The notes under the pieces: model-generated | The model's database searches: none | What the model was told of the DNA's origin: nothing | The model's input: only the letters and a program-made list of their open reading frames with translations | Assembly: GCF_001696715.1 (NCBI RefSeq) | Contig: NZ_MBFM01000001.1 | Location: 162,073-210,690 of the forward strand | Reading direction: 5' to 3' | Origin: Thauera phenolivorans | Lineage (GTDB): Bacteria > Pseudomonadota > Gammaproteobacteria > Burkholderiales > Rhodocyclaceae | DNA length: 48,618 nt | Made by a program: the position numbers and the translations under genes | Shown: one piece after another, positions 1 to 12,365 of the stretch | Numbering within the stretch: the first letter of the stretch is position 1 | How the letters are laid out: each line of letters opens with the position of its first letter

Positions 1-2
1 TG

Positions 3-425
<423 letters not shown>

Positions 426-446
426 TCCTCGACCCAAGGCCTCGAA

Positions 447-481
447 AGCCGGGAGCCGCAATCGCGGCCCCGGCTTTTTTT
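447..481 (+). terminator. Rho-independent terminator after ilvC
   Basis: Stem AGCCGGG (447-453) pairs with CCCGGCT (469-475), and a run of seven T follows. It sits 22 bases past the ilvC stop and separates ilvC from pssA. Confidence 0.85.
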
Positions 482-570
482 GCGCATGCAGCAGCACGCA
501 CCACCCCCCGCACGCGGGCAATCGCGGGCATGCGCTAGAATCAGAATCCTTCCCGCCTGATGGAGCCACA

Positions 571-1389
571 GTGGACCAGCCCGATTTCCCGACCGGGATG
601 GCGCCCGAAAAGCGTCGTCGCGGCATCTACATCCTGCCAAACCTGTTCACCACCGCCGCGCTGTTCGCAGGCTTCTACGCGATCGTACAGGCGATGAACC
701 TCAACTTCGAGGCGTCCGCGATGGCGATCTTCGTCGCCATGGTGCTCGACGGCCTCGACGGCCGCGTCGCGCGCCTGACCGACTCGCAGAGCGAGTTCGG
801 CGCCGAATACGATTCGCTCTCCGACATGGTGTCGTTCGGCGTCGCCCCCGCGCTGGTGATGTACGAGTGGGCGCTGAAGGACCTCGGCAAGCTGGGCTGG
901 GTCGCCGCCTTCATCTATTGCGCCGGCGCCGCGCTGCGACTGGCGCGCTTCAACACCAACATCGAGGTGGTCGACAAGCGCTTCTTCCAGGGTCTGCCGA
1001 GTCCGGCCGCCGCGGCCCTGATCGCCGGTCTGGTGTGGGTCATGCTCGACAACGGCGTCGCCGGCCACGACATGCGCTGGTACGCCTGCGTGCTGACGGT
1101 CTTCGCGGGCATCTCGATGGTGAGCAACGTGCTGTTCTGGAGCGGCAAGGACATCAACCTGCGCAAGAGCGTGCCCTTCATCGTACTGATCGCGCTGGTG
1201 CTCGCCTTCGCCCTGGTGTCGAGCTATCCGCCGGGAGTGCTGTTCGCCCTCTTCCTCGTCTATGCCGCATCGGGCTACGTGATCTACGTATGGCGGCTCC
1301 TCCGTCGCCGCAAGCGTCGCCAGGAGGCCGCGTCGCAGGAAGCGGCGCAGGTGCCCGGCGAACCGGACGACGACCGCCCAGCCTCCTGA
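571..1389 (+). CDS. pssA: CDP-diacylglycerol-serine O-phosphatidyltransferase
   Basis: This membrane enzyme joins CDP-diacylglycerol and L-serine to make phosphatidylserine, the precursor of phosphatidylethanolamine. The 272-residue protein carries the complete CDP-alcohol phosphatidyltransferase motif: D60, D63, G64, A67, R68, G77, D81 and D85 with the canonical spacing. Hydrophobic segments follow up to about residue 245, then a basic and acidic cytoplasmic tail. The start is a GTG at 571 with GGAG a few bases upstream; a TAGAAT -10-like box lies at 536-541 without a clear -35. leuA begins 47 bases after the stop. The length fits the short Gram-positive-like (type II) PssA class, not the E. 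coli type I enzyme. Confidence 0.95.
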   Translation: MDQPDFPTGMAPEKRRRGIYILPNLFTTAALFAGFYAIVQAMNLNFEASAMAIFVAMVLDGLDGRVARLTDSQSEFGAEYDSLSDMVSFGVAPALVMYEWALKDLGKLGWVAAFIYCAGAALRLARFNTNIEVVDKRFFQGLPSPAAAALIAGLVWVMLDNGVAGHDMRWYACVLTVFAGISMVSNVLFWSGKDINLRKSVPFIVLIALVLAFALVSSYPPGVLFALFLVYAASGYVIYVWRLLRRRKRRQEAASQEAAQVPGEPDDDRPAS

Positions 1390-1436
1390 AACCCAGTACC
1401 CCAGAACCCGCCGCATCCGACTTCCAGGAGCCGACC

Positions 1437-2972
1437 ATGAAAGATCAGCTGATCATCTTCGATACCACCCTGCGCGACGGCGAACAGAGCCCGGGCGCCT
1501 CGATGACCCGCGACGAGAAGGTGCGCATCGCGCGCCAGCTCGAGCGCATGCGGGTCGACGTCATCGAGGCGGGCTTCGCCGCCGCCTCCAACGGCGACTT
1601 CGAGGCGGTGCGCAGCGTCGCCGAGGCGATCAAGGAGTCGACCGTATGCTCGCTCGCGCGCGCGAACGAGGTCGACATCCGGCGTTCCGGCGAGGCGATC
1701 CGCCCCGCCGCGCGCAGTCGCATCCACACCTTCATCGCGACCAGCCCGATCCACATGGAGAAGAAGCTGCGCATGAGCCCCGAGCAGGTCGTCGAGCAGG
1801 CGGTGAAGGCGGTGCACTGGGCGCGCGAATACACCGACGACGTCGAGTTCTCCGCCGAGGACGCTGGCCGTTCCGAGCTCGATTTCCTCTGCCGCATCTT
1901 CGAGGAGGTGATCAAGGCCGGGGCCACCACCCTCAACGTGCCCGACACGGTGGGCTACAACGTGCCGGAGCAGTACGCGGCAACCCTCCGCCAGCTGATC
2001 GAACGGGTGCCGAACTCCGACAAGGTCGTATGGTCGGTGCATTGCCACAACGACCTCGGCCTCGCGGTGGCGAATTCGCTCGCTGCGGTGATGTCGGGCG
2101 CGCGCCAGGTCGAATGCACGATCAACGGCCTCGGCGAGCGCGCGGGCAACGCCTCGCTCGAGGAGATCGTCATGGCGGTGCACACTCGCGGCGACGTCTT
2201 CCCGGTCGAGACCCGGATCGATACCACCCAGATCGTGCCCGCCTCCAAGCTGGTCTCGCAGGTCACCGGCTACACGGTGCAGCCGAACAAGGCGATCGTC
2301 GGCGCCAACGCCTTCGCGCACGAGTCCGGCATTCACCAGGACGGCGTGCTCAAGCATCGCGAGACCTACGAGATCATGCGCGCCGAAGACGTCGGCTGGG
2401 GCGCGAACAAGCTCGTGCTCGGCAAGCACTCGGGACGCAACGCCTTCCGCGCGCGCCTGCAGGACCTCGGCATCGAGATCGGCAGCGAGGAGCACCTCAA
2501 CGTCGCCTTCGCCCGCTTCAAGGAGCTCGCCGACAAGAAGCACGAGATCTTCGACGAGGACCTGAACGCGCTGATGCGCGACGAGTCGGTGACGCCCGAG
2601 GCCGAGCATTTCCGCCTCGTCGCCACCCGCTTCCACTCGGAAACCGGCGAAACCCCGCAGGCGGAGATCACGTTGACGATCGGCGGCCGCGAGGAGAGCA
2701 CTTGCGCCGAGGGCTCGGGCCCGGTCGACGCCGCATTCAAGGCCATCGAAGCCATCGTCGACAGCGGCAGCGAGCTGCTGCTGTTCTCGGTGAACGCGAT
2801 CACTACCGGCACCGACGCCCAGGGTGAAGTGACGGTGCGCCTGTCTCGCGATGGTCGCGTGATGGACGGCCAGGGCGCCGACACCGACATCATCGTCGCC
2901 TCGGCGAAGGCCTACCTCAACGCGCTCAACAAGCTGCAGAGCACCGCCACCCGACTCAACCCGCAGGTCTGA
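1437..2972 (+). CDS. leuA: 2-isopropylmalate synthase
   Basis: LeuA condenses acetyl-CoA with 2-oxoisovalerate in the first committed step of leucine synthesis. The 511-residue protein begins at the ATG at 1437, preceded by AGGAG at 1426-1430. The catalytic TIM barrel opens with DTTLRDGEQ (residues 9-17) and includes the metal-binding HCHNDLG segment; the C-terminal third is the LeuA allosteric domain that binds leucine, so feedback inhibition is expected. The length is normal for the family. The open frame extends upstream to 867, but that part overlaps pssA in another frame and is not coding. It stands next to ilvC, a branched-chain amino acid neighbourhood. Confidence 0.97.
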   Translation: MKDQLIIFDTTLRDGEQSPGASMTRDEKVRIARQLERMRVDVIEAGFAAASNGDFEAVRSVAEAIKESTVCSLARANEVDIRRSGEAIRPAARSRIHTFIATSPIHMEKKLRMSPEQVVEQAVKAVHWAREYTDDVEFSAEDAGRSELDFLCRIFEEVIKAGATTLNVPDTVGYNVPEQYAATLRQLIERVPNSDKVVWSVHCHNDLGLAVANSLAAVMSGARQVECTINGLGERAGNASLEEIVMAVHTRGDVFPVETRIDTTQIVPASKLVSQVTGYTVQPNKAIVGANAFAHESGIHQDGVLKHRETYEIMRAEDVGWGANKLVLGKHSGRNAFRARLQDLGIEIGSEEHLNVAFARFKELADKKHEIFDEDLNALMRDESVTPEAEHFRLVATRFHSETGETPQAEITLTIGGREESTCAEGSGPVDAAFKAIEAIVDSGSELLLFSVNAITTGTDAQGEVTVRLSRDGRVMDGQGADTDIIVASAKAYLNALNKLQSTATRLNPQV

Positions 2973-2996
2973 GTCAGGACGCCGGCGCCGGGCCGC

Positions 2997-5280
<2,284 letters not shown>

Positions 5281-5287
5281 GTCCGCC

Positions 5288-5316
5288 TTGTCCGGAACAG
5301 CGAAAGGCTTTATAAT
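5288..5316 (+). promoter_or_regulatory. Sigma-70 promoter of the rpsP operon
   Basis: TTGTCC (5288-5293) and TATAAT (5311-5316) are separated by 17 bases, close to the consensus, 37 bases before the rpsP start. This is the strongest-looking promoter in the window, as expected for ribosomal protein genes. Confidence 0.8.
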
Positions 5317-5352
5317 TGCGCGCTTTTCGCATCCACACATCAGGACTACGAT

Positions 5353-5604
5353 ATGGTCGTCATTCGCCTTGCCCGTGGTGGCGCCAAGAAGCGCCCGTTC
5401 TACAACATCGTTGCGGCCGATTCCCGCAACCGTCGCGACGGTCGCTTCATTGAGCGCGTAGGTTTCTACAACCCGGTGGCTTCCGGCAATGCCCAGAGCC
5501 TGGTCGTCAATACCGAGCGCCTGGCCTACTGGCAGCAGAACGGCGCCCAGCTGTCGCCGACCGTTGCCCGCCTGGTGAAGCAGGCCGCCAAGTCCGCCGC
5601 CTGA
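5353..5604 (+). CDS. rpsP: 30S ribosomal protein S16
   Basis: S16 binds 16S rRNA in the 5' domain and is needed for 30S assembly. The 83-residue sequence starts [20 protein letters not shown], the family hallmark, and has the usual length. It is the first gene of the rpsP-rimM-trmD-rplS operon, directly behind a near-consensus promoter. Confidence 0.98.
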   Translation: MVVIRLARGGAKKRPFYNIVAADSRNRRDGRFIERVGFYNPVASGNAQSLVVNTERLAYWQQNGAQLSPTVARLVKQAAKSAA

Positions 5605-5633
5605 GCGACGCGGCACCGCACGGGATCGCCGGA

Positions 5634-6140
5634 ATGATCGTACTGGGGCGCATCGTCGCCCCTTTCGGCGTTCAGGGCTGGGTCAAGATCCATCCCTTCG
5701 GGGATGATCCGCTGTCCTGGCGCGAGATGCCGCACTGGTGGCTCGCCGCCGCGGACGATGCGCCCGAGGGCACATGGAAGCAATACACGCTGAAAACCTG
5801 CCGCGCGCACGGCAAGGGACTGGTGGCGTGCTTCGACGAGATTGCCGATCGCAACGCTGCGGAGGCGATCTCGGGGCAGTTCATCGGCGCGCCGCGCGAG
5901 GCGATGCCGGAACCGGAAAAGGACGAGTACTACTGGGGCGACCTGGTCGGACTCACGGTGACGAACGAGGGCGGTGAAGCGCTCGGCACCGTCAGCGGCC
6001 TGATCTCGACCGGCGCGCACGACGTACTGCAGGTGCAGGAAGGCGAGACCGAGCGGCTGATCCCCTTCGTCGCCGCCTACGTGCTCGAGGTGGACCTCGC
6101 CGCGAGGACGATCCGGGTGGCGTGGGAAAGGGATTGGTAG
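5634..6140 (+). CDS. rimM: Ribosome maturation factor RimM
   Basis: RimM binds S19 and helps mature the 3' domain of the 30S head. The 168-residue protein has the N-terminal RimM barrel ([19 protein letters not shown]) and the C-terminal PRC-barrel with the [11 protein letters not shown] motif and the [13 protein letters not shown] end. It lies 29 bases after rpsP and overlaps the trmD start, a conserved operon order. Confidence 0.97.
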   Translation: MIVLGRIVAPFGVQGWVKIHPFGDDPLSWREMPHWWLAAADDAPEGTWKQYTLKTCRAHGKGLVACFDEIADRNAAEAISGQFIGAPREAMPEPEKDEYYWGDLVGLTVTNEGGEALGTVSGLISTGAHDVLQVQEGETERLIPFVAAYVLEVDLAARTIRVAWERDW

Positions 6141-6946
6141 CCGGCGACGCCTTGGCACTGCCCGCGGGCAGACGCCGTTACGACGTGATCACGCTCTTTC
6201 CCGAGATGTTCGCAGCTCTCAGCGGCAGCGGCATCACGCGAAGAGCACTGGAACGCGGGCTCTACGAGCTCGCTTTCCATAACCCGCGCGACTTCGCGAC
6301 CGACGCGCATCGCACGGTGGATGACCGTCCCTACGGGGGCGGACCCGGAATGGTCATGCTGGCCGAACCGCTGCGGCAGTCGATCGTCGAAGCGCGCGCG
6401 GCGCAGGAAGCCGCGCTCGGGGTGAGCGGCAGCGTGATCTACCTGTCGCCGCAGGGTCGCCGCCTCGACCATGCGAGGGTGCTGGAACTGGCGCACGAGC
6501 CGGGCCTGGTGCTGTTGTGCGGACGCTACGAAGGTGTCGACCAGCGCCTGCTCGACCGCGAGATCGACGAGGAGCTCTCGCTTGGCGATTTCGTCCTCTC
6601 CGGCGGCGAGCTGCCGGCGATGGTGCTGCTCGACGCGATCGTTCGGCAACTGCCGGGCGCATTGAATACCGCCGGATCGGCGCAGGAGGATTCCTTCTTC
6701 GACGGTCTGCTGGACTGCCCGCACTACACCCGCCCCGAGGTGTATGAGGGCGAACGGGTGCCCGAGGTGCTGCTCTCGGGCAACCATGCGGCGATCCGCC
6801 GCTGGCGCCTGAAGCAGGCGCTGGGCAACAGCTGGCTCAGGCGGCCGGACCTGCTCGCAGGCCGTAAGCTGAGCAAGACAGAATTGAGCCTGCTTGAGGA
6901 ATTCAAGCGGGAACAAGCCGGGGTCGACGGCGGCAAGGCCGACTGA
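6122..6946 (+). CDS. trmD: tRNA (guanine-N1)-methyltransferase
   Basis: TrmD methylates G37 of tRNAs with a G at position 36, using SAM, and prevents +1 frameshifting. The protein shows the deep-trefoil SPOUT features: [11 protein letters not shown] near the N-terminus, [26 protein letters not shown] and [14 protein letters not shown]. The start used is GTG at 6122, which overlaps rimM by 19 bases; in-frame TTG codons at 6134 and 6152 are alternatives, and none has a clear ribosome site. With GTG 6122 the protein is 274 residues, slightly longer at the N-terminus than usual. Confidence 0.95.
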   Translation: MGKGLVAGDALALPAGRRRYDVITLFPEMFAALSGSGITRRALERGLYELAFHNPRDFATDAHRTVDDRPYGGGPGMVMLAEPLRQSIVEARAAQEAALGVSGSVIYLSPQGRRLDHARVLELAHEPGLVLLCGRYEGVDQRLLDREIDEELSLGDFVLSGGELPAMVLLDAIVRQLPGALNTAGSAQEDSFFDGLLDCPHYTRPEVYEGERVPEVLLSGNHAAIRRWRLKQALGNSWLRRPDLLAGRKLSKTELSLLEEFKREQAGVDGGKAD

Positions 6947-7027
6947 CGACCCTTATATAAACGGCACGCATCAGGTGGCGACCTGCTCTGCTGCCAGGCC
7001 AAGTGCCGACTAGATGGAGTCTATCCA

Positions 7028-7435
7028 ATGAACCTGATTCAGCAACTCGAACAGGAAGAAATCGCCCGCCTGACCCAGGGCAAGGCCGTCCCGTCGTTCG
7101 CCCCCGGCGACACCGTGATCGTCCAGGTCAAGGTCAAGGAAGGTAACCGCGAACGTCTGCAGGCGTACGAAGGCGTGGTGATCGCCAAGCGCAATCGCGG
7201 CCTGAACTCCTCCTTCATCGTCCGCAAGATCTCGTCCGGCGAAGGCGTGGAACGTACGTTCCAGACCTATTCGCCGCTGGTGGCCGGCATCGAGGTTAAG
7301 CGCCGCGGTGACGTCCGTCGCGCCAAGCTCTACTACCTGCGTCAGCGCTCGGGCAAGTCGGCGCGGATCAAGGAAAAGCTGGACTACAAGGCTGCCGCCG
7401 CCAAGCGTGCCGCCCAGCAACAGCAGCAGGGCTGA
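7028..7435 (+). CDS. rplS: 50S ribosomal protein L19
   Basis: L19 lies at the 30S-50S interface. The 135-residue protein has the typical [20 protein letters not shown] and [11 protein letters not shown] segments, and a basic tail ending in [14 protein letters not shown] that is longer than in E. coli. It is the last gene of the rpsP operon. The 81-base gap after trmD contains a TATATAA stretch that could be an internal promoter, without further support. Confidence 0.98.
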   Translation: MNLIQQLEQEEIARLTQGKAVPSFAPGDTVIVQVKVKEGNRERLQAYEGVVIAKRNRGLNSSFIVRKISSGEGVERTFQTYSPLVAGIEVKRRGDVRRAKLYYLRQRSGKSARIKEKLDYKAAAAKRAAQQQQQG

Positions 7436-7461
7436 TCCCGGTCGCGCTCCGCGTGAACGGC

Positions 7462-7489
7462 AAAAAACGGGCTTCGGCCCGTTTTTTTT
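7462..7489. terminator. Bidirectional terminator between rplS and lptG
   Basis: Stem AACGGGC (7466-7472), loop TTCG, stem GCCCGTT (7477-7483), with a T run on the right and an A run on the left. It can therefore end both the rplS transcript and the convergent lptFG transcript. Confidence 0.88.
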
Positions 7490-7532
7490 CGCCTTCCGCT
7501 CGACCCCGCGATCCCGCAGCCCGGCCCGCCGC

Positions 7533-8606
7533 TCAGCGGCGATCGACGAGATGGAGCATCACCGCCGCCGCGGCGAGGAAGATCAGGCTGGGGGTCAAGG
7601 CCGCGAGTGGCGGCGCCCAGGCGTTGATCACGCCGAGACTGGAGAACAGGCCGTTGAGCAGATGGAAGCCGACGCCGAGCATGACGCCGACGAACACCTT
7701 CACGCTGACGCCGCCCATGCGGTCGTGGGTGAAGGAGAAGGGCAGCGCGAGCGCAAGCATCACCAGCGCGGCGAACGGATAGCTAAGCTTCTTCCACAGC
7801 GCGATCTCGTAGCGATCGGCGTTCTGCTTATTCTCGCGCAAATGCTCGCTGTACGCCCACAGGTTGCCGACCGACATCCGCTCGGGCACGACCATCAGCA
7901 CGCTCAACACCTCGGGCGTGAGCTCCGAGCGCCATTCGATCTCATCGAGCCGCTCGACCTCCGTGCGCTCGCCGAGGAAGTTGGTACGCGACACCTCGAG
8001 GAGGCGCCAGCGCCCGTCGGCGTCGTATACGCCGCGCTTCGCTTCGGCGAGCGACACCAGGGCGTAGTTCTCGTCGAAGGTGTACACACGGGCCCGCTCC
8101 AGGGTGCGGTCCGGATGCATCGTGCGGACGTTGATGACCTGGTCGCCCTCCTTCACCCACAGGCCGGAACGCAGCTGCTGGGAGACCGCCGACTGGGTCG
8201 CGGTCAGCTTCCACTGCTGGGCGGCACTCTCGGCCGGCGGTGCGACGTACTCGCCCATCACGAAGGTCAGCACGACGAAGACCGAGCCGATCAGCCCGAG
8301 CATGCGCAGCATCCGCGCGGTCGACAGGCCCGAGGCGCGCATCACGGTGATCTCGGAATGGCGGGCAAGCGAGGTCAGACCGTAGAGCGAGCCGATCAGC
8401 ACCGCCACCGGCAGCAGCTCGTAGACCCGGCCCGGCAGGATCAGCAGCACATAGACCGCCGCCTGCGCGACCCCGTAGCCGCCCTTGCCGACGTCCTCGA
8501 GCTCGTTGATGAAGTCGAAGAACATGAACAGGCCGAGGAAGGCCACCAGCACCAGCGCGGTGGCACCGTAGATCTCGCGCGCAAGGTAACGGAACAGGAC
8601 CGGCAT
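7533..8606 (-). CDS. lptG: LPS export ABC transporter permease LptG
   Basis: LptG is one of two inner-membrane permeases of the LptB2FG transporter that extracts lipopolysaccharide from the membrane and passes it to LptC-LptA. From the ATG at 8606 the protein has 357 residues with the YjgP/YjgQ layout: three transmembrane segments at each end and a periplasmic beta-jellyroll between. The cytoplasmic coupling region is visible as SLARHSEITVMRASGLS. It overlaps the lptF stop by one base (TGATG), so translation is coupled. Confidence 0.95.
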   Translation of the reverse strand: MPVLFRYLAREIYGATALVLVAFLGLFMFFDFINELEDVGKGGYGVAQAAVYVLLILPGRVYELLPVAVLIGSLYGLTSLARHSEITVMRASGLSTARMLRMLGLIGSVFVVLTFVMGEYVAPPAESAAQQWKLTATQSAVSQQLRSGLWVKEGDQVINVRTMHPDRTLERARVYTFDENYALVSLAEAKRGVYDADGRWRLLEVSRTNFLGERTEVERLDEIEWRSELTPEVLSVLMVVPERMSVGNLWAYSEHLRENKQNADRYEIALWKKLSYPFAALVMLALALPFSFTHDRMGGVSVKVFVGVMLGVGFHLLNGLFSSLGVINAWAPPLAALTPSLIFLAAAAVMLHLVDRR

Positions 8607-9685
8607 CACGCCCTCGCCCGCCAGAACGGCGACACCGCCAGGCGCTTGTAGAACATCAGCGCCAGCACCACCAGCACCGCGAGATGGGGGAGCACCACGC
8701 CTACCGTGAAGCCGATCCGGCCCTGCGCGATCCAGGCCTGGCACACCGACATCGCGTTGCTGTAGATCAGATAGGTCAGCACCGCCACCAGCAGGCTGTT
8801 CGAACGGCCGGCGCGCGGGTTCACGAAGGAAAAGGGGATCGCCAGCAGTGCGAGCAGCAGCGCCGTGACCGGGGCCCCGATGCGGGCGGCGAGCTCGCCG
8901 AGGTGGCGCTCGGTGGGCGCTGCCAGCAAGGCCGCGGTACTCATGCCGCGGATCCGGGTCGGCGGCGACACGGCGCGCTGCTGGTCGATCGCCACCGTGT
9001 AGCGTTCGAACTCCATGATGCGAAACTCCGGTGTGCCTGGCTGGCCGTCGTAGCGCCTGCCGCTCTCGAGCACCACCAGGCGGCGCCCCTCCTCGTCCGT
9101 CTTCAGCAGGCCCTCGGCGGCGACGATCAGGCTCAGCTTGCCCTTCGTCTCGTCGCTGACGAAAACGTTGCGGACCCGGCCGTCGGCACCGGCGCCGATC
9201 TCGACGAAAAACACCCGCTGGGCGCCGGACGACTCGCGGAACACGCCGGGCGCCACCCGCTGGGTGTCGTCGCGCATCTCGAGGCGCTCGCGGTATTCGG
9301 CGCTCTTGTACTGCGCCCACGGGCTCAGGTAGAGCGTGGCGGCGCCGATCACCAGCACCACCGGCAGCGCAAACCACAGCACCGGCCGGATCCACGCGGT
9401 CAGCGGCACGCCGGACGCGAACCAGACCACCATCTCGGAGTCCCGATAGCTGCGCGACAGCGACATCAGGATCGCCATGAACAGGGTCAGGGTCAGCACC
9501 ACGGGCAGGTTCGACAGCGCGCCGAAGCCGATCAGGGTGAGCACCGCGTCCGCAGGCACGCTGCCACCGGCCGCTTGGCCGAGCAGACGGATCAGCACGG
9601 TGGTGATCAGGATCGCGAACAGGGCCACGAAGACGCCGACGGCGGTCTGGGCGAATTCACGCTGTAGGGCGCGGCGGAAGATCAT
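8606..9685 (-). CDS. lptF: LPS export ABC transporter permease LptF
   Basis: The partner permease of LptG, 359 residues, with the same six-helix plus jellyroll plan. It begins MIFRRALQREFAQTAVGVF and has the coupling-helix region LSRSYRDSEMVVWFASGVPL. It is transcribed divergently from pepA across 120 bases, an arrangement conserved in beta- and gammaproteobacteria, where lptFG often faces pepA. lptB and lptC are not in this window. Confidence 0.95.
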   Translation of the reverse strand: MIFRRALQREFAQTAVGVFVALFAILITTVLIRLLGQAAGGSVPADAVLTLIGFGALSNLPVVLTLTLFMAILMSLSRSYRDSEMVVWFASGVPLTAWIRPVLWFALPVVLVIGAATLYLSPWAQYKSAEYRERLEMRDDTQRVAPGVFRESSGAQRVFFVEIGAGADGRVRNVFVSDETKGKLSLIVAAEGLLKTDEEGRRLVVLESGRRYDGQPGTPEFRIMEFERYTVAIDQQRAVSPPTRIRGMSTAALLAAPTERHLGELAARIGAPVTALLLALLAIPFSFVNPRAGRSNSLLVAVLTYLIYSNAMSVCQAWIAQGRIGFTVGVVLPHLAVLVVLALMFYKRLAVSPFWRARA

Positions 9686-9734
9686 CGCGCGATAGAGGCG
9701 TCGGGGGGAATGGACGTGGAAATGGGAAGGCGTT

Positions 9735-9764
9735 TTGACGGTTTCCTTGCGGACGGGCCATAAT
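9735..9764 (+). promoter_or_regulatory. Promoter of pepA
   Basis: TTGACG (9735-9740) and CATAAT (9759-9764), separated by 18 bases, lie 41 bases before the pepA ATG in the pepA/lptF divergent region. The following GC-rich discriminator resembles those after the rpsP and valS -10 boxes. Confidence 0.7.
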
Positions 9765-9805
9765 CGGCGGCACTTTGCATGCCCCGTCTTTCAAGGAACA
9801 AGTCG

Positions 9806-11305
9806 ATGGAATTTACCATAAAGGCCGCCCATCCGGAGAAGTTCAAGACCGGTCTCCTCGTTGCCGGCGCCTTCGCCGACGGCCCGCTGCCGGCTGCGAG
9901 CGACGCCCTCGACGCGGCCAGCGGCGGTCGCCTCGCCCACCTGCTCAAGCGCGGTGACCTCGAGGCCAAGGCGGGTTCCACCCTGCTCATCGCCGACCCG
10001 CAGGGCATCGCGGCCGAGCGCCTGCTGCTGGTCAGCCTCGGCAAGCGCGAGGAGTTCGGCGACAAGGCATTCCGCGACGCGCTCGCCGCCGCCGCGAAGG
10101 CGATCGCCGCCGGCCCCGCGAGGGAGGCGGCGGTCACGCTCGCCGACGTCGAGGTCGCCGGACGCACACACGAGTGGCGGCTGCAGCAGGCTGCGCGCAT
10201 CCTCGCCGACGGCGCCTACCGCTTCGATGCGATGAAGTCCGACAAGGAGGCGAAGAAGGACCGCGGCGCGAAGAAGCTCAGCCTGCTGCTCGCCGACAAG
10301 CCGGGCGTGCGCGAGGAGACCGCGGTCCGCCGCGGCAGCGCGATCGCCGCCGGCATGGCGCTGGCGAAGGACCTCGGCAACGCGCCTGCGAACGTGTGCA
10401 CTCCGACCCAGCTCGGCGACACCGCACGCGCGCTCGGCAAGCAGTACAAGTTCGAGGTCGAGGTGCTCGATCGCGACGACATGGAGAAGCTCGGGATGGG
10501 CGCCCTGCTGTCGGTGGCGCGCGGCTCGCATCAGCCGCCCCGCTTCATCGTCCTGCAGTACAAGGGTGGCAAGGGCAAGACGAAGCCGGTGGCGCTGGTG
10601 GGCAAGGGCGTCACCTTCGACACCGGCGGCATCTCGCTCAAGCCGGCAGCCGAGATGGACGAGATGAAGTACGACATGTGCGGCGCGGCGAGCGTGCTCG
10701 GCACCTTCAAGGCCGTCGCCGAGATGGGGCTGCCGATCAACCTGGTAGGCATCGTCCCCGCCACCGAGAACATGCCGGGTGGCGGCGCCACCAAACCGGG
10801 CGACGTCGTCACCTCGATGTCCGGCCAGACGATCGAGGTGCTCAACACCGACGCCGAGGGCCGCCTGATCCTGTGCGACGCCCTCAGCTACGCCGAGCGT
10901 TTCAAGCCCGCCTGCGTGATCGACATCGCGACCCTGACCGGCGCCTGCGTGGTCGCGCTCGGCAAGATCCCGAGCGGCCTGCTCGCCAACGATGACGAGC
11001 TCGCCGCCGAGCTGACCCGCCGCGGCACCGACTCGGGCGACCGCGTCTGGCAGCTGCCGCTGTGGGAGGAGTACCAGGAGCTGCTCAAGAGCAACTTCGC
11101 CGACATGGGCAACATCGGCGGCCGCTTCGCCGGCACCATCACCGCGGCCTGCTTCCTCTCCCGCTTCACCAAGGCCTACAAGTGGGCGCACCTCGACATC
11201 GCCGGTACCGCCTGGGTGTCGGGCGACGCCAAGGGCGCGACCGGCCGGCCGGTGCCGCTGCTGGCCGAGTTCCTGATCGGCCGCGCAGAGGCCGGCGTCG
11301 TCTGA
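9806..11305 (+). CDS. pepA: Leucyl aminopeptidase (cytosol aminopeptidase)
   Basis: A di-zinc M17 family exopeptidase removing N-terminal residues, which in some bacteria also binds DNA (XerCD cofactor and repressor). The ATG at 9806, with AAGGA eight bases upstream, gives 499 residues, the standard length; an ATG at 9779 in frame would add nine residues and is not needed. The signature NTDAEGRL is at residues 347-354, and the metal-site segments VGKGVTFDTGGISLKPA and MKYDMCGAASVLG precede it. holC begins two bases after the stop. Confidence 0.96.
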   Translation: MEFTIKAAHPEKFKTGLLVAGAFADGPLPAASDALDAASGGRLAHLLKRGDLEAKAGSTLLIADPQGIAAERLLLVSLGKREEFGDKAFRDALAAAAKAIAAGPAREAAVTLADVEVAGRTHEWRLQQAARILADGAYRFDAMKSDKEAKKDRGAKKLSLLLADKPGVREETAVRRGSAIAAGMALAKDLGNAPANVCTPTQLGDTARALGKQYKFEVEVLDRDDMEKLGMGALLSVARGSHQPPRFIVLQYKGGKGKTKPVALVGKGVTFDTGGISLKPAAEMDEMKYDMCGAASVLGTFKAVAEMGLPINLVGIVPATENMPGGGATKPGDVVTSMSGQTIEVLNTDAEGRLILCDALSYAERFKPACVIDIATLTGACVVALGKIPSGLLANDDELAAELTRRGTDSGDRVWQLPLWEEYQELLKSNFADMGNIGGRFAGTITAACFLSRFTKAYKWAHLDIAGTAWVSGDAKGATGRPVPLLAEFLIGRAEAGVV

Positions 11306-11306
11306 G

Positions 11307-11750
11307 ATGACCGCCGCCACGCGGGTGCAGTTCTACCACAACACGCCCGACCGCCTCGTGCTCGCCTGCGAGATGGTCGGCCGCGCCTACGCCAGCGGGC
11401 GCAAGGTCGCACTGCGCCTGCCCGACGCCGACAGCGCGCGCCGCCTCGATCGCCAGCTGTGGACCGCGGATCCCACCGCCTTCATCCCCCACGTCGCCGC
11501 CGACTCGCCGCTCGCCGCGGAAACGCCGGTGGTGCTCGCGGTCGCCGGCGGTGAGGCCTGGCCGCACACCGACCTGCTGTTCAATCTCGCCGACGACCTG
11601 CCACCCGGTTTCGAGCGCTTCCGCATGGTGATCGAGATCGTCGGCCAGAGCGAGGCGGAAAAGCTGCCGGCGCGCACGCGCTGGACCCACTACAAGAAGC
11701 GCGGCCTCGCCCTGCAGGCCTTCGACGCCGAGCGCAGGGTCGCCCTATGA
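11307..11750 (+). CDS. holC: DNA polymerase III chi subunit
   Basis: Chi joins psi in the clamp-loader complex and contacts SSB, linking the replicase to single-stranded DNA. The 147-residue protein has the family start VQFYHNTPDRLVLACEMVGRAY and the internal DLLFNLADDLPPGFERF. It is immediately downstream of pepA and overlaps the next gene by ATGA, so pepA-holC and the next gene form one transcription unit. Confidence 0.94.
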   Translation: MTAATRVQFYHNTPDRLVLACEMVGRAYASGRKVALRLPDADSARRLDRQLWTADPTAFIPHVAADSPLAAETPVVLAVAGGEAWPHTDLLFNLADDLPPGFERFRMVIEIVGQSEAEKLPARTRWTHYKKRGLALQAFDAERRVAL

Positions 11751-12244
11751 ACCGCCCACCCCACGACGATGACATCGAGCGTGCCGATGCCCTGCTCGAC
11801 CAGGCCGACGCGCTGCTGAATCGACATCGCGATGACGAGCCGGCGGACACGCCGGCGCCGCCTTTCGGCGGCAAGGCGGTGGCCTCCGGCGGCGACGACG
11901 ACCTGCCGATTCTCACCGAGGTCGTCGAAGCTCGGGCTCGACCCGGACTGGCGGCGCTCGAACCGGCCGCCGCCGCCGAGCCGCCGCCCGCAACCCCCGA
12001 ACTGCCGCCGGCCCTGCCCTCCGCCTTGTCCCCCGCCCTGCGCGCCGCGCTCGAGCGCGAGATCGCCGCCGCGGTGGAGGACTGGCTGGTCGACCAGCTG
12101 CCGCTCATCGTCGATCGTCAGATCGACCTGCTCGTCGAGCGCCTGCGCGCCGAGACGCTCGACGAGTTGCGCCGCGGGCTTGCGCCCGCGATCGCCGAAC
12201 GCGTCCTGCACCGGCTCGACCCCGCGCGACCGGGGCAAGCGTAG
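11747..12244 (+). CDS. Conserved hypothetical, DUF2486-like, between holC and valS
   Basis: A 165-residue protein of unknown function. The N-terminal half is acidic and rich in Ala and Pro, probably disordered, with [13 protein letters not shown] at about residues 51-63. The C-terminal half (about 90-165) is predicted helical and amphipathic ([20 protein letters not shown] and onward). The LPILTEVV motif and the position between holC and valS resemble the DUF2486 proteins of Burkholderia-like genomes; this family link is my recollection, not a search. It overlaps holC by four bases. Confidence 0.7.
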   Translation: MNRPPHDDDIERADALLDQADALLNRHRDDEPADTPAPPFGGKAVASGGDDDLPILTEVVEARARPGLAALEPAAAAEPPPATPELPPALPSALSPALRAALEREIAAAVEDWLVDQLPLIVDRQIDLLVERLRAETLDELRRGLAPAIAERVLHRLDPARPGQA

Positions 12245-12365
12245 GCGCGGCGAACGCCATGAACCGGCCTCGTCGCGGCCTTCGCCGCGCCCGCACGCGT
12301 GCGGAACGAGGCGGCGGAGCGCATCCGCTATAATCGACGCCTTTGCCCCGACACGCGCTCAAACC

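Noticed and set aside
867-1436. Longer leuA with an N-terminal extension from 867
   Set aside because: That part overlaps pssA out of frame, and the ATG at 1437 has a good ribosome site and yields normal length.
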